Assembly (NCBI RefSeq): GCF_000802245.2
Contig: NZ_CP021080.1
Location: 6,510,001 to 6,574,000, forward strand
Direction: 5' to 3'
DNA: 64,000 nucleotides
Origin: Streptomyces pluripotens
GTDB taxonomy: Bacteria > Actinomycetota > Actinomycetes > Streptomycetales > Streptomycetaceae
Both the position numbers and the translations under genes were made by a program. The notes under the pieces are model-generated. The model searched no databases and was not told where the DNA came from. It saw only the letters and a list, made by a program, of their open reading frames with translations. Shown piece by piece: positions 51,156 through 59,589 of the stretch. Positions within the stretch are counted from its first letter, which is position 1. Every line of letters starts with the position of its first letter.

Positions 51156-51940
51156 AGGAACCCCCCAGGTGGCGGGTGAGTCCCAGGTGTGTGTTTCGGC
51201 GTTGGAGAATCCGTAGACCAGGAAGTCCTTCCTCCAGCGCACGACTTGCAGGGCCTGGCGTGCGTCGGGGTAGTCGAGGTGGGCGAAGGCGGCGGTCTTC
51301 AGCCGCCGGATCTCCGGGCGGTGGTGTGCCCGCGTGCGGTCGTGGTGGTCGAGCGGGATCTCGCGCCAGGGCAAGCGGCGGACGCGGTCGAACAAGCCGG
51401 GACGGTTGGCCTTGACCTGGGCGATGCAGTGGGCACCGCGCTCGCGGAGGTAGATGCCGTGGGCGTGCTGGGTGTGCAGCGCGTCGGCGGTGATGACCGT
51501 GCCGGTCAGGTCGACGCTGTCCAGCAGGGGCCGGAAGGCGGGGATCTCGTTGCTCTTGTCGGTGACCTGGCGCTGGGCCGGGACGTGGCCGGTGTGGTCC
51601 AGCGCGGCGAGCAGGGTGACGTGCCCGGTGACGTGGGTGCGCGAGCCGCGCAGGGCCTTGCCGTCGACGGCGATCGCCCGCAGCCCGGGACCGGCCGGGA
51701 CGGCGCGGGCGGTGAGGAAGGCGCCGATCGCCCGGTCCAGGGCGTCGCCGTCGAGCCGGACGAGCAGACGGCGCAGGGAGTGGGGGTGCGGGACGGACAC
51801 GGTGCCGGAGAGCGGGTCGGTGGGGAAGCCGAGAACCCGGCAGGCACATGCGGGGACGTCGCTGATCCATTCCGTGATCGCGGTGAGCGAGCGGGCACCC
51901 CGTGTCAGCTTCGACAAAATCCCACGTGGCGCGGCGACGC
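51150..51940 (-). pseudogene. ISAs1-family transposase remnant
   Basis: About 240 residues of an ISAs1-type transposase. Seen: RAIAVDGKALRGSRTH, LLAALDHTGHVPAQRQV, TGTVITADALHTQHAHGIYL and GAHCIAQVKANRPGLFDRV. The N-terminal leader segment is missing (homology starts at SLTAITEWI), and after NAETHTWDSPATWGV the frame passes into the MFS fragment. No inverted repeats seen. Confidence 0.8.
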
Positions 51941-51977
51941 ACCGCTGCTGGCGGTGTAGGCCGGTCCCGTCCGGCGA

Positions 51978-52520
51978 TCAGAGCAGCGGCTCGACCAGAG
52001 CGGTCAGTTCTGCCCGGCTGATCTGGCCCATCCGGGCAGCCGCGATCCGGCCCTGCCGGTCGACGATGAAGGTGTAGGGGTAGCCCTGCGGGCTGACCAG
52101 GCGCTTGGGGATGCGCAGGAGCTGGGCGGTCCTCGGGTCGTGGAGGCTGCGGTAGGTGACGTGATGCTCGCGGGCGAAGGCTGCCCCGGCTGCCCCCGAC
52201 GCATCGGTGTCGACGCCCATGACTCGTACGCCGCGCGTGTGGAGGGTGGTGTTCACGGCGGAGAAGTCACGAGCTTCGGCGCGGCAGGGGCCGCACCAGG
52301 ACGCCCACGCGTTCACGACGAGCACGTTGCCTCGGTAGTCGTGTACGGCGATCGGGCGACCGTCGATCGCGGTCCCCGTCAGGTCGGGCATTTTCTGGCG
52401 GTCGGCCGGAGCGAACGTCTCCTGTAAGCGGGGTGCTTGGCCATCGTCCAGTTCGGGCCCCGCGCAACCTGATGCCATCAGCAGGGCCAGGACGAGGCCG
52501 GCAGCTTTTACGGTGTTCAT
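51978..52520 (-). CDS. TlpA-like thiol-disulfide oxidoreductase, lipoprotein
   Basis: 180 residues. Lipoprotein signal with lipobox MASGCAG (Cys19), then a thioredoxin fold of the TlpA/ResA type: LTGTAIDGRPIAVHDYRGN, VVNAWASWCGPCRAEARDF with the redox CxxC, VMGVDTDASG and GYPYTFIVDRQGRIAAARMG with the cis-Pro region. It acts outside the membrane, reducing or isomerising disulfides, often for cytochrome c or copper-protein maturation. No such partner is adjacent. Intact despite the debris next to it. Confidence 0.92.
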   Translation of the reverse strand: MNTVKAAGLVLALLMASGCAGPELDDGQAPRLQETFAPADRQKMPDLTGTAIDGRPIAVHDYRGNVLVVNAWASWCGPCRAEARDFSAVNTTLHTRGVRVMGVDTDASGAAGAAFAREHHVTYRSLHDPRTAQLLRIPKRLVSPQGYPYTFIVDRQGRIAAARMGQISRAELTALVEPLL

Positions 52521-52629
52521 GATGATGAGGATGTCACCCTGCTACGGACTGCCATGGGGAGGATGGGGCGGGAGGCTCGGAAAGCGTGTTCACGTGTTCG
52601 GGGTCGCCCGCCGGCCTTTCCCGGCGCGG

Positions 52630-52660
52630 GAGGCGGTGGCCCCGTTGGGGCCACCGCCTC
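52630..52660. terminator. Strong hairpin, 14-bp stem
   Basis: GAGGCGGTGGCCCC and its exact complement around the loop GTT. It lies between the TlpA gene start and the ricin-like gene and probably terminates transcription from neighbouring or lost genes. Confidence 0.65.
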
Positions 52661-52805
52661 GGCGAGGAGGGCTACGGGCAGCACGTTTGCCGCGCTCCAG
52701 CGCGGCATTGTGCGGTTGACGTTCACGGATTGCTTCCTTGGAGAGAAGTGGTCGCCTCAGCCCAGCCGCGTCACCGCCTGGGTGAGGTCTTGTCAGCGCG
52801 CACGA

Positions 52806-52852
52806 GGGGGCGGCTTCCGAGACGTCCGGACCGTTGCTCGGAAGCCGCCCCC
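52806..52852 (-). terminator. Terminator of the ricin-like gene
   Basis: GGGGGCGGCTTCCGAG (52806-52821) pairs perfectly over 16 bp with 52837-52852. It begins six bases after the stop codon at 52858-52860. Confidence 0.85.
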
Positions 52853-52857
52853 GTGGG

Positions 52858-53367
52858 TCAGGACAGGCCCCACTCCTGGCGCCCACGAGCCGGGTTGGAG
52901 CTCCCGGCCTTCTCCAGGTAGGGGTGGGAGCCGGCCTTCGTCGAGTTCGATGCGATGACCTTGCCGTTGTGGGCTTTACTCCAGATGAGGGAGCCGCCCA
53001 GTCCCCAGCGCTGCGCCTTCCAGGTGGAGTGGCAGGTGTACTGGACGATCCGGCTCTTCTTGTCGACGTTCAGGCACTTTCCCGACTTGTCGTTCGTGAT
53101 GGTGAACAGCGAGTCGTTCTTGTAGATCCGGTGGAGGGTCCAGCGCTGCGACTTGTCGCTGGAACACTTGCCGACGGTGAGCTGAGCGTTCTGCTTCGTG
53201 CTGCCTCCCGTGGAGAGGCATATGTGAGCCGCTCAGACGCGCTCCAGACGAACATGGGCGTAGGGGTCCTTGGCCTGCGGCGCGGCATCGGCCGACGGCG
53301 CGGCGAGACCGGTCATCGTTCCGGCCGCGACTGCGGTGAGCAGCAGTGATCCGGCTGCTTTACGCAT
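52858..53367 (-). pseudogene. Secreted ricin-type (beta-trefoil) protein interrupted by in-frame TGA
   Basis: ATG 53367, with GGGGAGG upstream, opens a signal peptide (MRKAAGSLLLTAVAAG to an ADAAP cleavage site) and PYAHVRLERV, then TGA at 53233-53235. The same frame continues for 124 residues: AAHICLSTGGSTKQNAQLTV, SSDKSQRWTLHRIY, KSGKCLNVDKKSRIVQYTC, AQRWGLGG and RQEWGLS, ending at 52858. The three Q-x-W motifs are those of ricin B-type carbohydrate-binding trefoils. No start codon occurs after the TGA, so the lectin part cannot be a separate gene. A CGA (Arg) to TGA change is the simplest explanation; readthrough or sequencing error are alternatives. Confidence 0.8.
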
Positions 53368-53564
53368 TGGTCCTCCCCGTTCGAGTGACATGGCGAGCAA
53401 TGAACGTAGACGCGAACTACCCATGTCCGCGACGTCCGTTAGGGAGGTGTCTGATAGGGCATTGCCCTAAAGGGAGGCTGGTCGTACCCAGTGTGGAGTC
53501 GCCTGATTCGGTGCCCTACGGTGGCCCTCGTATCGCTGTGCTCACAGGGGGTCGACTTCCAACC

Positions 53565-54050
53565 ATGAAGCTCTCACGCCGCCTCGCCCTTGGTGTCGTC
53601 GCAGGCATCGTGGTCCTAGCCGTGGGTGGCGGGGTGACGGCTCAGCTGCTGGACGATCCGGCACGGGGCCTGACGGCTGCCGCGCATGCGGGAGACGCGC
53701 ACTGCCGGGAACTGACCGGGAAGGCGCCTGGACAGCTGGCGGGCAAGGAACGCCGGTCCGTCGGACTCGACGGCGTAGTGGTGTGGGGCGACCAGGATGT
53801 GATCCTGCGCTGCGGTGTCGCGAGCCCGACGGCGACGGCGGACCCGTGTTTCGAGGCGAACGGGGTCGACTGGGTGCTCGACGAGCGGCAGTCGACCCCG
53901 GATCGCAAGGTCATCGTGACGTTCGGTCGAATGCCGGCCACGCAAGTCGCCATCCGCGTACAGGGGGTGCGGACGGATGAAGCGATCCTGGAACTGTCTC
54001 CTCTAGTGGAGGGAATCCGAAGGACCGGCCGGTGCTTGGATACCCAGTGA
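53565..54050 (+). CDS. DUF3515-family membrane-anchored protein
   Basis: 161 residues. N-terminal signal anchor (LALGVVAGIVVLAVGGGV), then an outside domain with CRELTGKAPGQLAG, VVVWGDQDVILRCGVA, CFEANGVDWVLDE and VTFGRMPATQVAIRVQG, matching DUF3515 proteins of actinobacteria (CG-V-P and NGVDW patterns). ATG 53565 is chosen for the signal anchor. Function unknown in the family. Its paired Cys residues may form disulfides. Confidence 0.85.
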   Translation: MKLSRRLALGVVAGIVVLAVGGGVTAQLLDDPARGLTAAAHAGDAHCRELTGKAPGQLAGKERRSVGLDGVVVWGDQDVILRCGVASPTATADPCFEANGVDWVLDERQSTPDRKVIVTFGRMPATQVAIRVQGVRTDEAILELSPLVEGIRRTGRCLDTQ

Positions 54051-54055
54051 CTTGT

Positions 54056-54088
54056 GCCGGGCCCGCTCGCAAGACGCGCGGGCCCGGC
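54056..54088. terminator. Bidirectional terminator between DUF3515 and LuxR genes
   Basis: GCCGGGCCCGC and GCGGGCCCGGC form a perfect 11-bp stem with an 11-nt loop, six bases after the DUF3515 stop and four bases from the convergent LuxR stop. Confidence 0.85.
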
Positions 54089-54091
54089 TCC

Positions 54092-54439
54092 TTACGCGAT
54101 CGTCGGCTTCTGCCCTCGGCTCGCGATCGGAGCGAGGTGCCGGGAGCATGACGGCTCGTCGCACAGTGCGTTGTGGGCCAAGGCGGAGACGATCGCGACC
54201 TGTGTTCGCGTCTGCTGCCCCAGCTTCGCCACGATGTGTGAGATGTGTGCCTTCACCGTGCGTTCGGCGATGCCCAATTCCCTCGACAGTTCACGATTGC
54301 CGACGCCTGTTCCCAGCAGCAGGAGAACCTCCCTTTCTCGATCCGTCAGGGCTTCCAGCCGCCGGATGCCGGGTTCCGGGCTGTGGCCGGTTCGCCGGTA
54401 CGGGCAGGTGGTGCCTGTCGTGCCGCCCCAGTTGGTCAT
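54092..54439 (-). CDS. Small LuxR-type helix-turn-helix regulator
   Basis: 115 residues. The LuxR/GerE DNA-binding domain is complete: RRLEALTDREREVLLLLGTG, then NRELSRELGIAERTVKAHIS and HIVAKLGQQTRTQVAIV. Only about 30 residues precede it, so there is no receiver or sensor domain; orphan LuxR proteins of this size are common in Streptomyces. ATG 54439 is chosen since GGAGGGGA lies upstream. Four Cys and several His in the short flanks could allow redox or metal sensing (speculative). Confidence 0.82.
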   Translation of the reverse strand: MTNWGGTTGTTCPYRRTGHSPEPGIRRLEALTDREREVLLLLGTGVGNRELSRELGIAERTVKAHISHIVAKLGQQTRTQVAIVSALAHNALCDEPSCSRHLAPIASRGQKPTIA

Positions 54440-54699
54440 TCTGGTCCCCTCCGGACGCCGCAATTCCCAGCAGACCCCCGTGGCCCGGTTGTGGCGGCGG
54501 CCAGCGGCCAACTTACCCGTGAGTTCTTACGACCTGCATGCCCTTGCCGGTTGCGTAACGTACGTGCGCGACCAGTGCATTGGCCGAAAATCACGTGGCT
54601 TTTGCGAAGATGTTCGAAGGGGCAGCCGCAAGGTCACGCACTCCAGAACCGGTCACCCGGCCTTCAGGGCGGGGGGATGAACATCGACAACGGGCAGAT

Positions 54700-54950
54700 C
54701 GCGTGATGCTGCGGCCGCTCGGTGCCCGGGACGCGGAGGCGCTGGCGGAGGCGTACGCGGTCAACCGGGAGCACCTCGCGCTGTGGGAGCCGGTTGGCCG
54801 GACGCCTTCTTCACACCGGAGGAGCAGCGGGAGCGGATCGAGGGGCTGCTGCGGCAGCGTGACGAGGTCTCGGTGGTGCCCTGGGTGTTCGAGGAGGAGA
54901 ACGGGCGGCGCGGCTGGCACACGGTGAGCCGCCCGGTGCCGGCCTCGTAG
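54700..54950 (+). pseudogene. GNAT acetyltransferase fragment, frameshifted
   Basis: LRPLGARDAEALAEAYAVNR and HLALWEPV are the start of a RimJ-like GNAT protein. A frameshift near 54795 is needed to continue into FFTPEEQRERIEGLLRQRDE. The acetyl-CoA-binding half is missing after about 54930. Confidence 0.65.
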
Positions 54951-54970
54951 CCGACCGCGGCGACGTGCGG

Positions 54971-55440
54971 TCAGCTCCGGGGCGATGGCTGCCCACCGCT
55001 CCCGCAGTGAGGCGCGTCCGGGGCGGTGGACAGCGGATCGAGTTTGCGTCGGTGCAGGGCGCTCCAGTGGGCGTGTTCGCGTTTGAGGAGGTAGGCGGAG
55101 GCGTGGGCCGGGTTGGTGGGGGTGCTCTCGTGGTGCAGGTGGGCGTCGACGGCGGCCAGGGCGGCGATGTGGATGGTCAGGATCCGGGCGTAGTCCTCGT
55201 CGGTGTCCAGGTCCGGGGGCGGGCCGATACGGCCGGTCTGGCCGGGGCAGGCGGAGTTGGTCGGCGAAGCGGTCGCGGGCCTGGCGGAACAGGACGGCGC
55301 GCGTGGATGGGTCATCGGCCAGCGGCAGCAGAGGACGGAGCTCGGCGGGAGCGTCAGCGGCGTCCCGGAGGCCGACCTTGACGCGGAGACCGTCGACACT
55401 GAGGGCCGCTTCTACCAGCCGCTCCTCAACGACCTCGTGA
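54971..55440 (-). pseudogene. Unknown protein, frameshifted remnant
   Basis: Two minus-strand frame segments look protein-like: VEERLVEAALSVDGLRVKVG with RAVLFRQARDRFADQLRLPR (upstream), and LDTDEDYARILTIHIAALAA with AYLLKREHAHWSALHRRKLD (downstream). They are joined only by a frameshift near 55255. The family is not recognised. No plausible start codon was found. Confidence 0.45.
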
Positions 55441-55534
55441 TCCAGCGGCTCTTCGACCCGGACTCCGCGACGACCGCCGACCGGCTCACCGAGGGGCTGC
55501 GCCGTGATCGCGCACGCTGCGGCATCATGAAACC

Positions 55535-56657
55535 ATGGTGCTGAGGTGGAGGCTGGGACGTGGACCGCTCGGCGGGCGGGGGCGGCAACGCGCGGCCGAA
55601 ATCGCGGCGATCGAGGCGGAGATCACGGCCTACGGAGAGGCCCTCGACCGGCACTCCTTCTCCCCGAGGCAGCGGGGTGCCACGGACGAGATGCGCGCGG
55701 ACCTGGCCCGTGCCCTGGACGCCTACGAGGAGGCCAAGCATGCCTTCGACGGGAACCGGGGGCGTACCGGCGCCGGCGGCGTGCTGCGTGCGCTGGACGA
55801 GGGCCGCCACGCGCTGGCCCGCCTGGACGCCCGGCTCACGGGCGTTCCGCTGCCTGAGCGGCTGCCGCTCTGCTTCTTCGACCCGCGCCACGGACCGTCC
55901 ACCACCCGGGTGCGCTGGGCGCCGGACGGCGGAGCCGCGCGCGAGGTCGCCGTGTGCGCCGCCGACGGGCTGCGCATCGCCGAGAACCGGGGACCGGTCA
56001 TCCCGAAGGGGCGGGCCCGGACGGGGTCGCGGTCCGGGACGCCGGCGGACACCTCGCGCGGCCGTGCGGCCGTGCCACTGAGCAGGCCCGAGCGGACCGG
56101 TGGCCGGGCGGGACGGGTGGTGTCCGGGAAGGGCGACGCCGGACGCAGGGGTGAACCTGCCCGCGTCGAACGGTCCGGCCGTGCTGGTGTTCCGCACGGA
56201 ACGCCCGGCGCACGTCACGGTGCTGGTGGACCAGCCGCAGGGACGCCGACCGCGCGGCTACCAACTGCACGGTACCGACGGCCCGGTGGTTGCCCGGATC
56301 CCCCTGGGCCGGTCCAAGGGCCGGACGGAGGTGGGCTTCCGGACCGAGTTCCGGGGCGCCCGGGAGCGCTGGCAGGCCGAGGTCGAGGGCCCCGATGCGA
56401 TTCCCGCGTTCGACGTGCACATTGCCGGGCAGGGTTTCGACGTCGTGCACTACCAGGGCGAGGCCGGGCCGGGCATGGCGCGCCACCGAGGCAGGGGGGA
56501 CGTCGTCCTCCAGGTGCTCGACGGCAGGCTCGCCGAATGGGCCACCTCCGCCAAGGGCAGGGCCGACTCCGACATCGGCTTCACCTGGCCCGGACCGGGC
56601 CACTACCAGGTGCGCGCAGCGGGCGCATGGATCCTGAGCCGCGGGCCTGACGCCTGA
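55535..56657 (+). pseudogene. Unknown membrane-free protein, frameshifted
   Basis: The first frame from 55535 gives AAEIAAIEAEITAYGEALDR, DAYEEAKHAFDGNRG (coiled coil) and PLCFFDPRHGPSTTRVRWAP. A second frame (about 56130-56657) continues with NGPAVLVFRTERPAHVTVLV, GRTEVGFRTEFRGARERWQA and DIGFTWPGPGHYQVRAAGAW, a beta-sandwich-like domain. The change of frame lies near 56090-56150, within a GC-rich stretch. Whether these are one broken gene or two fused remnants is uncertain. Confidence 0.5.
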
Positions 56658-56680
56658 CGAGGGCGGTCGCGATCCCCTCG

Positions 56681-56920
56681 TCAGAGCCAGCCCGCCCGGA
56701 CCGCCTTCACACCGAACTCGAAGCGACTTCACGTACCGATGCGCTCGATCAACTCGGCAACCATGCGGCGCTCGGTGCGCAACCCGATCCCCAGCGCGCG
56801 GGCGATCGCGTCGTCCTTCGCGCCGGACGCCAACAGCCGCACCAGCTCGTGCTCCTGAGGGGGCAGGCCGCCGTTGCGCTGTGCCGCGGGCGCGCCGAGC
56901 AGGATCCATCTGCGGCCCAC
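56681..56920 (-). pseudogene. LuxR-type regulator C-terminus with in-frame TGA
   Basis: HELVRLLASGAKDDAIARAL and GLRTERRMVAELIERIGT are a LuxR/GerE helix-turn-helix. TGA (56729-56731) follows, yet the same frame continues SRFEFGVKAVRAGWL before a second stop at 56681, the normal family ending. The N-terminal part is lost at the group II intron junction. Again a CGA-to-TGA change in place of Arg would explain the stop. Confidence 0.65.
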
Positions 56921-57006
56921 ACGAGTGCGAACCTCTGTCCCTGTGCGGTCGGTTCAGGGCGCGGTGACGACGTTGCCGTCGTTCCGTTTCCCCGAGCCGC
57001 CGACCC

Positions 57007-57040
57007 GATCCGGACGTGCGTGTCTCCACGCATCCGGCTC
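57007..57040 (-). ncRNA. Group II intron domain V
   Basis: 34 nt beginning GAGCCGGATGCG and ending GCACGTCCGGATC, with a GAGA-type tetraloop region. The two arms pair with the typical internal bulge, matching the consensus of bacterial group II intron domain V, the catalytic hairpin. Confidence 0.8.
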
Positions 57041-57061
57041 TCCATGTGTCTTGCCCTGCGG

Positions 57062-57410
57062 TCAGCCCGTTCCGGCTGCCGAGTCGATGGTCCACGGAGT
57101 CGGGATACGTGCCCCGCGGTAGCGATAGCGTTCGATCACGACACTGGATGCGCCGAGGAACGTGATCTCGCCGTCGGCGAACCGCCACCCCTGATCACAG
57201 AATCTCTTCAACTGGCTGCTGGGGATGCTGTGTTTACGGCGGATCCAGATCGCAACACGGTGCCACGTGTGGTGGTCGACCGTGTCGAAGGACCGCTTCG
57301 CCGAGCCGTGGTGGAAGTAGTGCGCCCACTCTCTCAGGGTCCGGTTCAGCCCGGTCAGGAGCTGGGCCAGACTCTGGTTCTGGGTGTTTCTGTAGGTCCG
57401 CTCCGTGAGG
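57062..57410 (-). pseudogene. Group II intron maturase, C-terminal fragment
   Basis: About 115 residues of the maturase-specific (X) domain: QLLTGLNRTLREWAHYFHHG, FDTVDHHTWHRVAIWIRRKH, WRFADGEITFLGASSVVIER and RYRGARIPTPW. The polymerase part with YADD is absent. The frame stays open upstream but is unrelated, because the IS3 remnant begins there. Confidence 0.8.
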
Positions 57411-58060
57411 ATGCTGTACGCATTGTGATCGAGACGGGCTGGTCGATCCCGGAGGTCGCCGAGGAGCTCGGTGTTTACTCCGGAACGCTGCACAGCTGGG
57501 TGTCGCGGTGGCGGCGCAACGGCTCGGCCTCCTCCGACCGGCCCGCGCCCGCTGCCTCGGGCGGCCGGCTGCGGGACACCGAGCGCGCCGAGTCGGAGCG
57601 GCTGCGGCGGGAGATGAGCGAGAAGAACAAGCGGATAAGCGAGCTGGAGATGGAACGTGATGTCTTCAAACGCTGCATGGCCTTGTGGGTGAAGTAGCTG
57701 CGGCGGACCCGGCCCAGGTGGCCGGGGGTGATCAGCGACTGCAAGGCCGAGCAGGACACTCTGCACACCCTGAAGTGCCGTGCGCTGGGTGTGAGCGAGT
57801 CCTGGTTCTACAGGTGGCGCAACCAGCCCGTCACCGCTCGCGAGGTGCGGCGCGGGAAGCCGGCCGACGCGATCCGGAAGATCTTCGATGAGTCGGGCGG
57901 CACGTATGGCTCCCCGAAGGCATGGATCACGCTCGTGCGCCAGGGCTGGAAGGTGTCGGTGAACACTGTCGCCAGGCTCATGGCCGGACGCGAGATCCGA
58001 AGGCGCCGGGGCTGACCAGGCCGGGCCGCGGTCCCCGACCGGCGTCACGGGTGACTCCGG
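57395..58060 (+). pseudogene. IS3-family transposase remnant (orfA and 5' orfB)
   Basis: OrfA-like: EDAVRIVIETGWSIPEVAEE, TLHSWVSRWRRNG and KNKRISELEMERDVFKRCM (leucine-zipper-like), stop at 57697; its first residues are lost. OrfB-like from 57728: MISDCKAEQDTLHTLKCRAL, WFYRWRNQPVT, YGSPKAWITL and VNTVARLMAGREIRRRRG; a frameshift then precedes GLTRPGRG and the catalytic domain is missing. No inverted repeats were found. Confidence 0.75.
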
Positions 58061-58098
58061 TCGGGCGCGACAGGGTGACGCCGGTCGGGCGCGACAGG
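58051..58098. repeat. 24-bp tandem duplication
   Basis: GTGACTCCGGTCGGGCGCGA plus CAGG (58051-58074) is repeated at 58075-58098 with one change. It lies between the IS3 remnant and the stop of the CreD-like gene. Confidence 0.85.
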
Positions 58099-58113
58099 GA
58101 GCGCGGCGAGCGA

Positions 58114-59589
58114 TCACCGGCCGGGGCCGGTTTGTCCGCCGTCCGTGTTCCGTACGCTGGTTCCGGGCGTTCGGGGTGCTTCGACGGGTGCTTCGACGGC
58201 CGCGTCCACCAGGACGTCGGCGAGGCCGGTGTATCGGGTGGGGTCGAACAACCCGGGCAGTTCGTGGACCGGCAGGACCTGGCTCAGTTCCGGCAGGCCG
58301 GCCAGGACGGTCTGCAGGGGAAGCCCGGTGCGATGCGCTTCCTGTGAGGCCTCGGTGAGCAGTCGGCGGGCGGCTCGCTTGCCGAGGCGCGGTGCGAGGA
58401 CCGCCGCGATGCGCTCGGAGACGATCTGTCCGCCCGTCAGATCGAGGTTGGTGCGCATCTGCTTGGGGTGCACCTCGATGCCCTCGATCAGCTCGACCGC
58501 GGTGTGGGTGGCGCCTCCGGCCAGCCGCATGCACTCACGGAGAAGCTGCCACTCGGCATGCCAGGCTCCGGCCGAGCGTTCGTCCTCCGCGGCCAGGCAC
58601 TGGGTCAGGCCGGCTGCCATGACGGGTACTTGCAGTGCGGCGCTGCGCATGAGGGTGGCGAGTACCGGGTTGCTCTTGTGCGGCATCGCGGAGGAGGCAC
58701 CTCTTCCTGCCGCCCTGGGCTCGGCGACTTCCGCCACTTCGGTCCGGGCCAGGCACTGCACGTCCACCGCGATCTTGCCGAGCGCGCCGGTGGTGAAGGA
58801 CAGCGCCGCCGCGAGATCGGCGATCGGCGTGCGCAGGGCGTGCCAGGGCAGCGAGGGGACGGACAGCCCGGTTTCCTCGGCGTAGGCATCGAGGAAGCGG
58901 CCCAGGAAGTTCTTCCGGTCGAAGGAGTCCTGTGTGCCCGTCCTGTCCAGGCAGGCGTACTGGACGTAACCGGCCAGGGTGCCCGCCGCGCCCCCCAACG
59001 CGAAGGGCAGCCCGTGCGAGCGCAGCCGGGTGATCCGTTCGAGCGCGTCCAGGATGAGCGAGCGCCAGCCGGCTGCTTTGAGCCCGAACGTCGTGGGGAC
59101 GGCGTGCAGGGCCAGTGTGCGGCCGGCCATCGCGGTGTCGCGGTGACGCACCGCCAGGGACGCGAGCAACTGTGCGGCCCGTGCCAGGTCGGCGTGCATG
59201 AGGCCGAGAGCCCGGTGCGCGACGAGCATGGCCGCGGTGTCGAACACGTCCTGACTGGTGGATCCGCGGTGCACGTACTCGGCTGCCGTCGGGTCGTGCG
59301 CGGCCACCGCATCGGTCAGTGCGGCGACGAGTCCCACCACCGGGTTTGCGGTCTCGCGAGCGCCGCGGGCGACCGCCGTGAGGTCAATGCCGTCCGCTCG
59401 CGCGGCCACCGTGATGGCCTTCGCGGCCGCTTCGGGCAGGACACCGATCCGGGCCTGGGCACGGGCCAGTGCCGCTTCGGCGTCCAGCATGGCCTGCAAC
59501 CAGGCGCTGTCACCGACCGCCGCCTCGACGGGAGTGCCGGCACGCACGGGTGACAGCAGCCCGGAGTCGGGCGAGGCGGGGACGTTCAT
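58114..59589 (-). CDS. Aspartase/fumarase-superfamily lyase, CreD-like (nitrosuccinate lyase)
   Basis: 491 residues. The superfamily loop is present: GRGASSAMPHKSNPVLATLM (about 295-314), with the mobile catalytic Ser. Also seen are YVHRGSTSQDVFDTAAMLV and ALHAVPTTFGLKAAGW. Overall it resembles 3-carboxymuconate cycloisomerase-like lyases, the group that includes CreD. CreD splits nitrosuccinate into nitrous acid and fumarate. ATG 59589 overlaps the stop of the CreE-like gene by four bases, and this pairing is what supports the assignment. Alternative: another beta-elimination of a C4 acid. Confidence 0.82.
   Translation of the reverse strand: MNVPASPDSGLLSPVRAGTPVEAAVGDSAWLQAMLDAEAALARAQARIGVLPEAAAKAITVAARADGIDLTAVARGARETANPVVGLVAALTDAVAAHDPTAAEYVHRGSTSQDVFDTAAMLVAHRALGLMHADLARAAQLLASLAVRHRDTAMAGRTLALHAVPTTFGLKAAGWRSLILDALERITRLRSHGLPFALGGAAGTLAGYVQYACLDRTGTQDSFDRKNFLGRFLDAYAEETGLSVPSLPWHALRTPIADLAAALSFTTGALGKIAVDVQCLARTEVAEVAEPRAAGRGASSAMPHKSNPVLATLMRSAALQVPVMAAGLTQCLAAEDERSAGAWHAEWQLLRECMRLAGGATHTAVELIEGIEVHPKQMRTNLDLTGGQIVSERIAAVLAPRLGKRAARRLLTEASQEAHRTGLPLQTVLAGLPELSQVLPVHELPGLFDPTRYTGLADVLVDAAVEAPVEAPRTPGTSVRNTDGGQTGPGR

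Larger units (their letters stand above)
56943..57410 (-). mobile_element. 3' end of a group II intron (maturase domain plus RNA domains V/VI)
   Basis: The minus strand encodes the end of a reverse transcriptase-maturase followed by a recognisable domain V (57007-57040) and a domain VI-like helix (GGTCGG with CCGACC, unpaired A upstream) ending near 56943. Reverse transcriptase motifs and RNA domains I-IV are gone, cut at about 57405 by an IS3-type remnant, so it cannot move. Confidence 0.75.

Noticed and set aside
52517..52726. Minus-strand frame coding for about 69 residues
   Set aside because: It runs through the strong 52630-52660 hairpin and lacks a recognisable domain.
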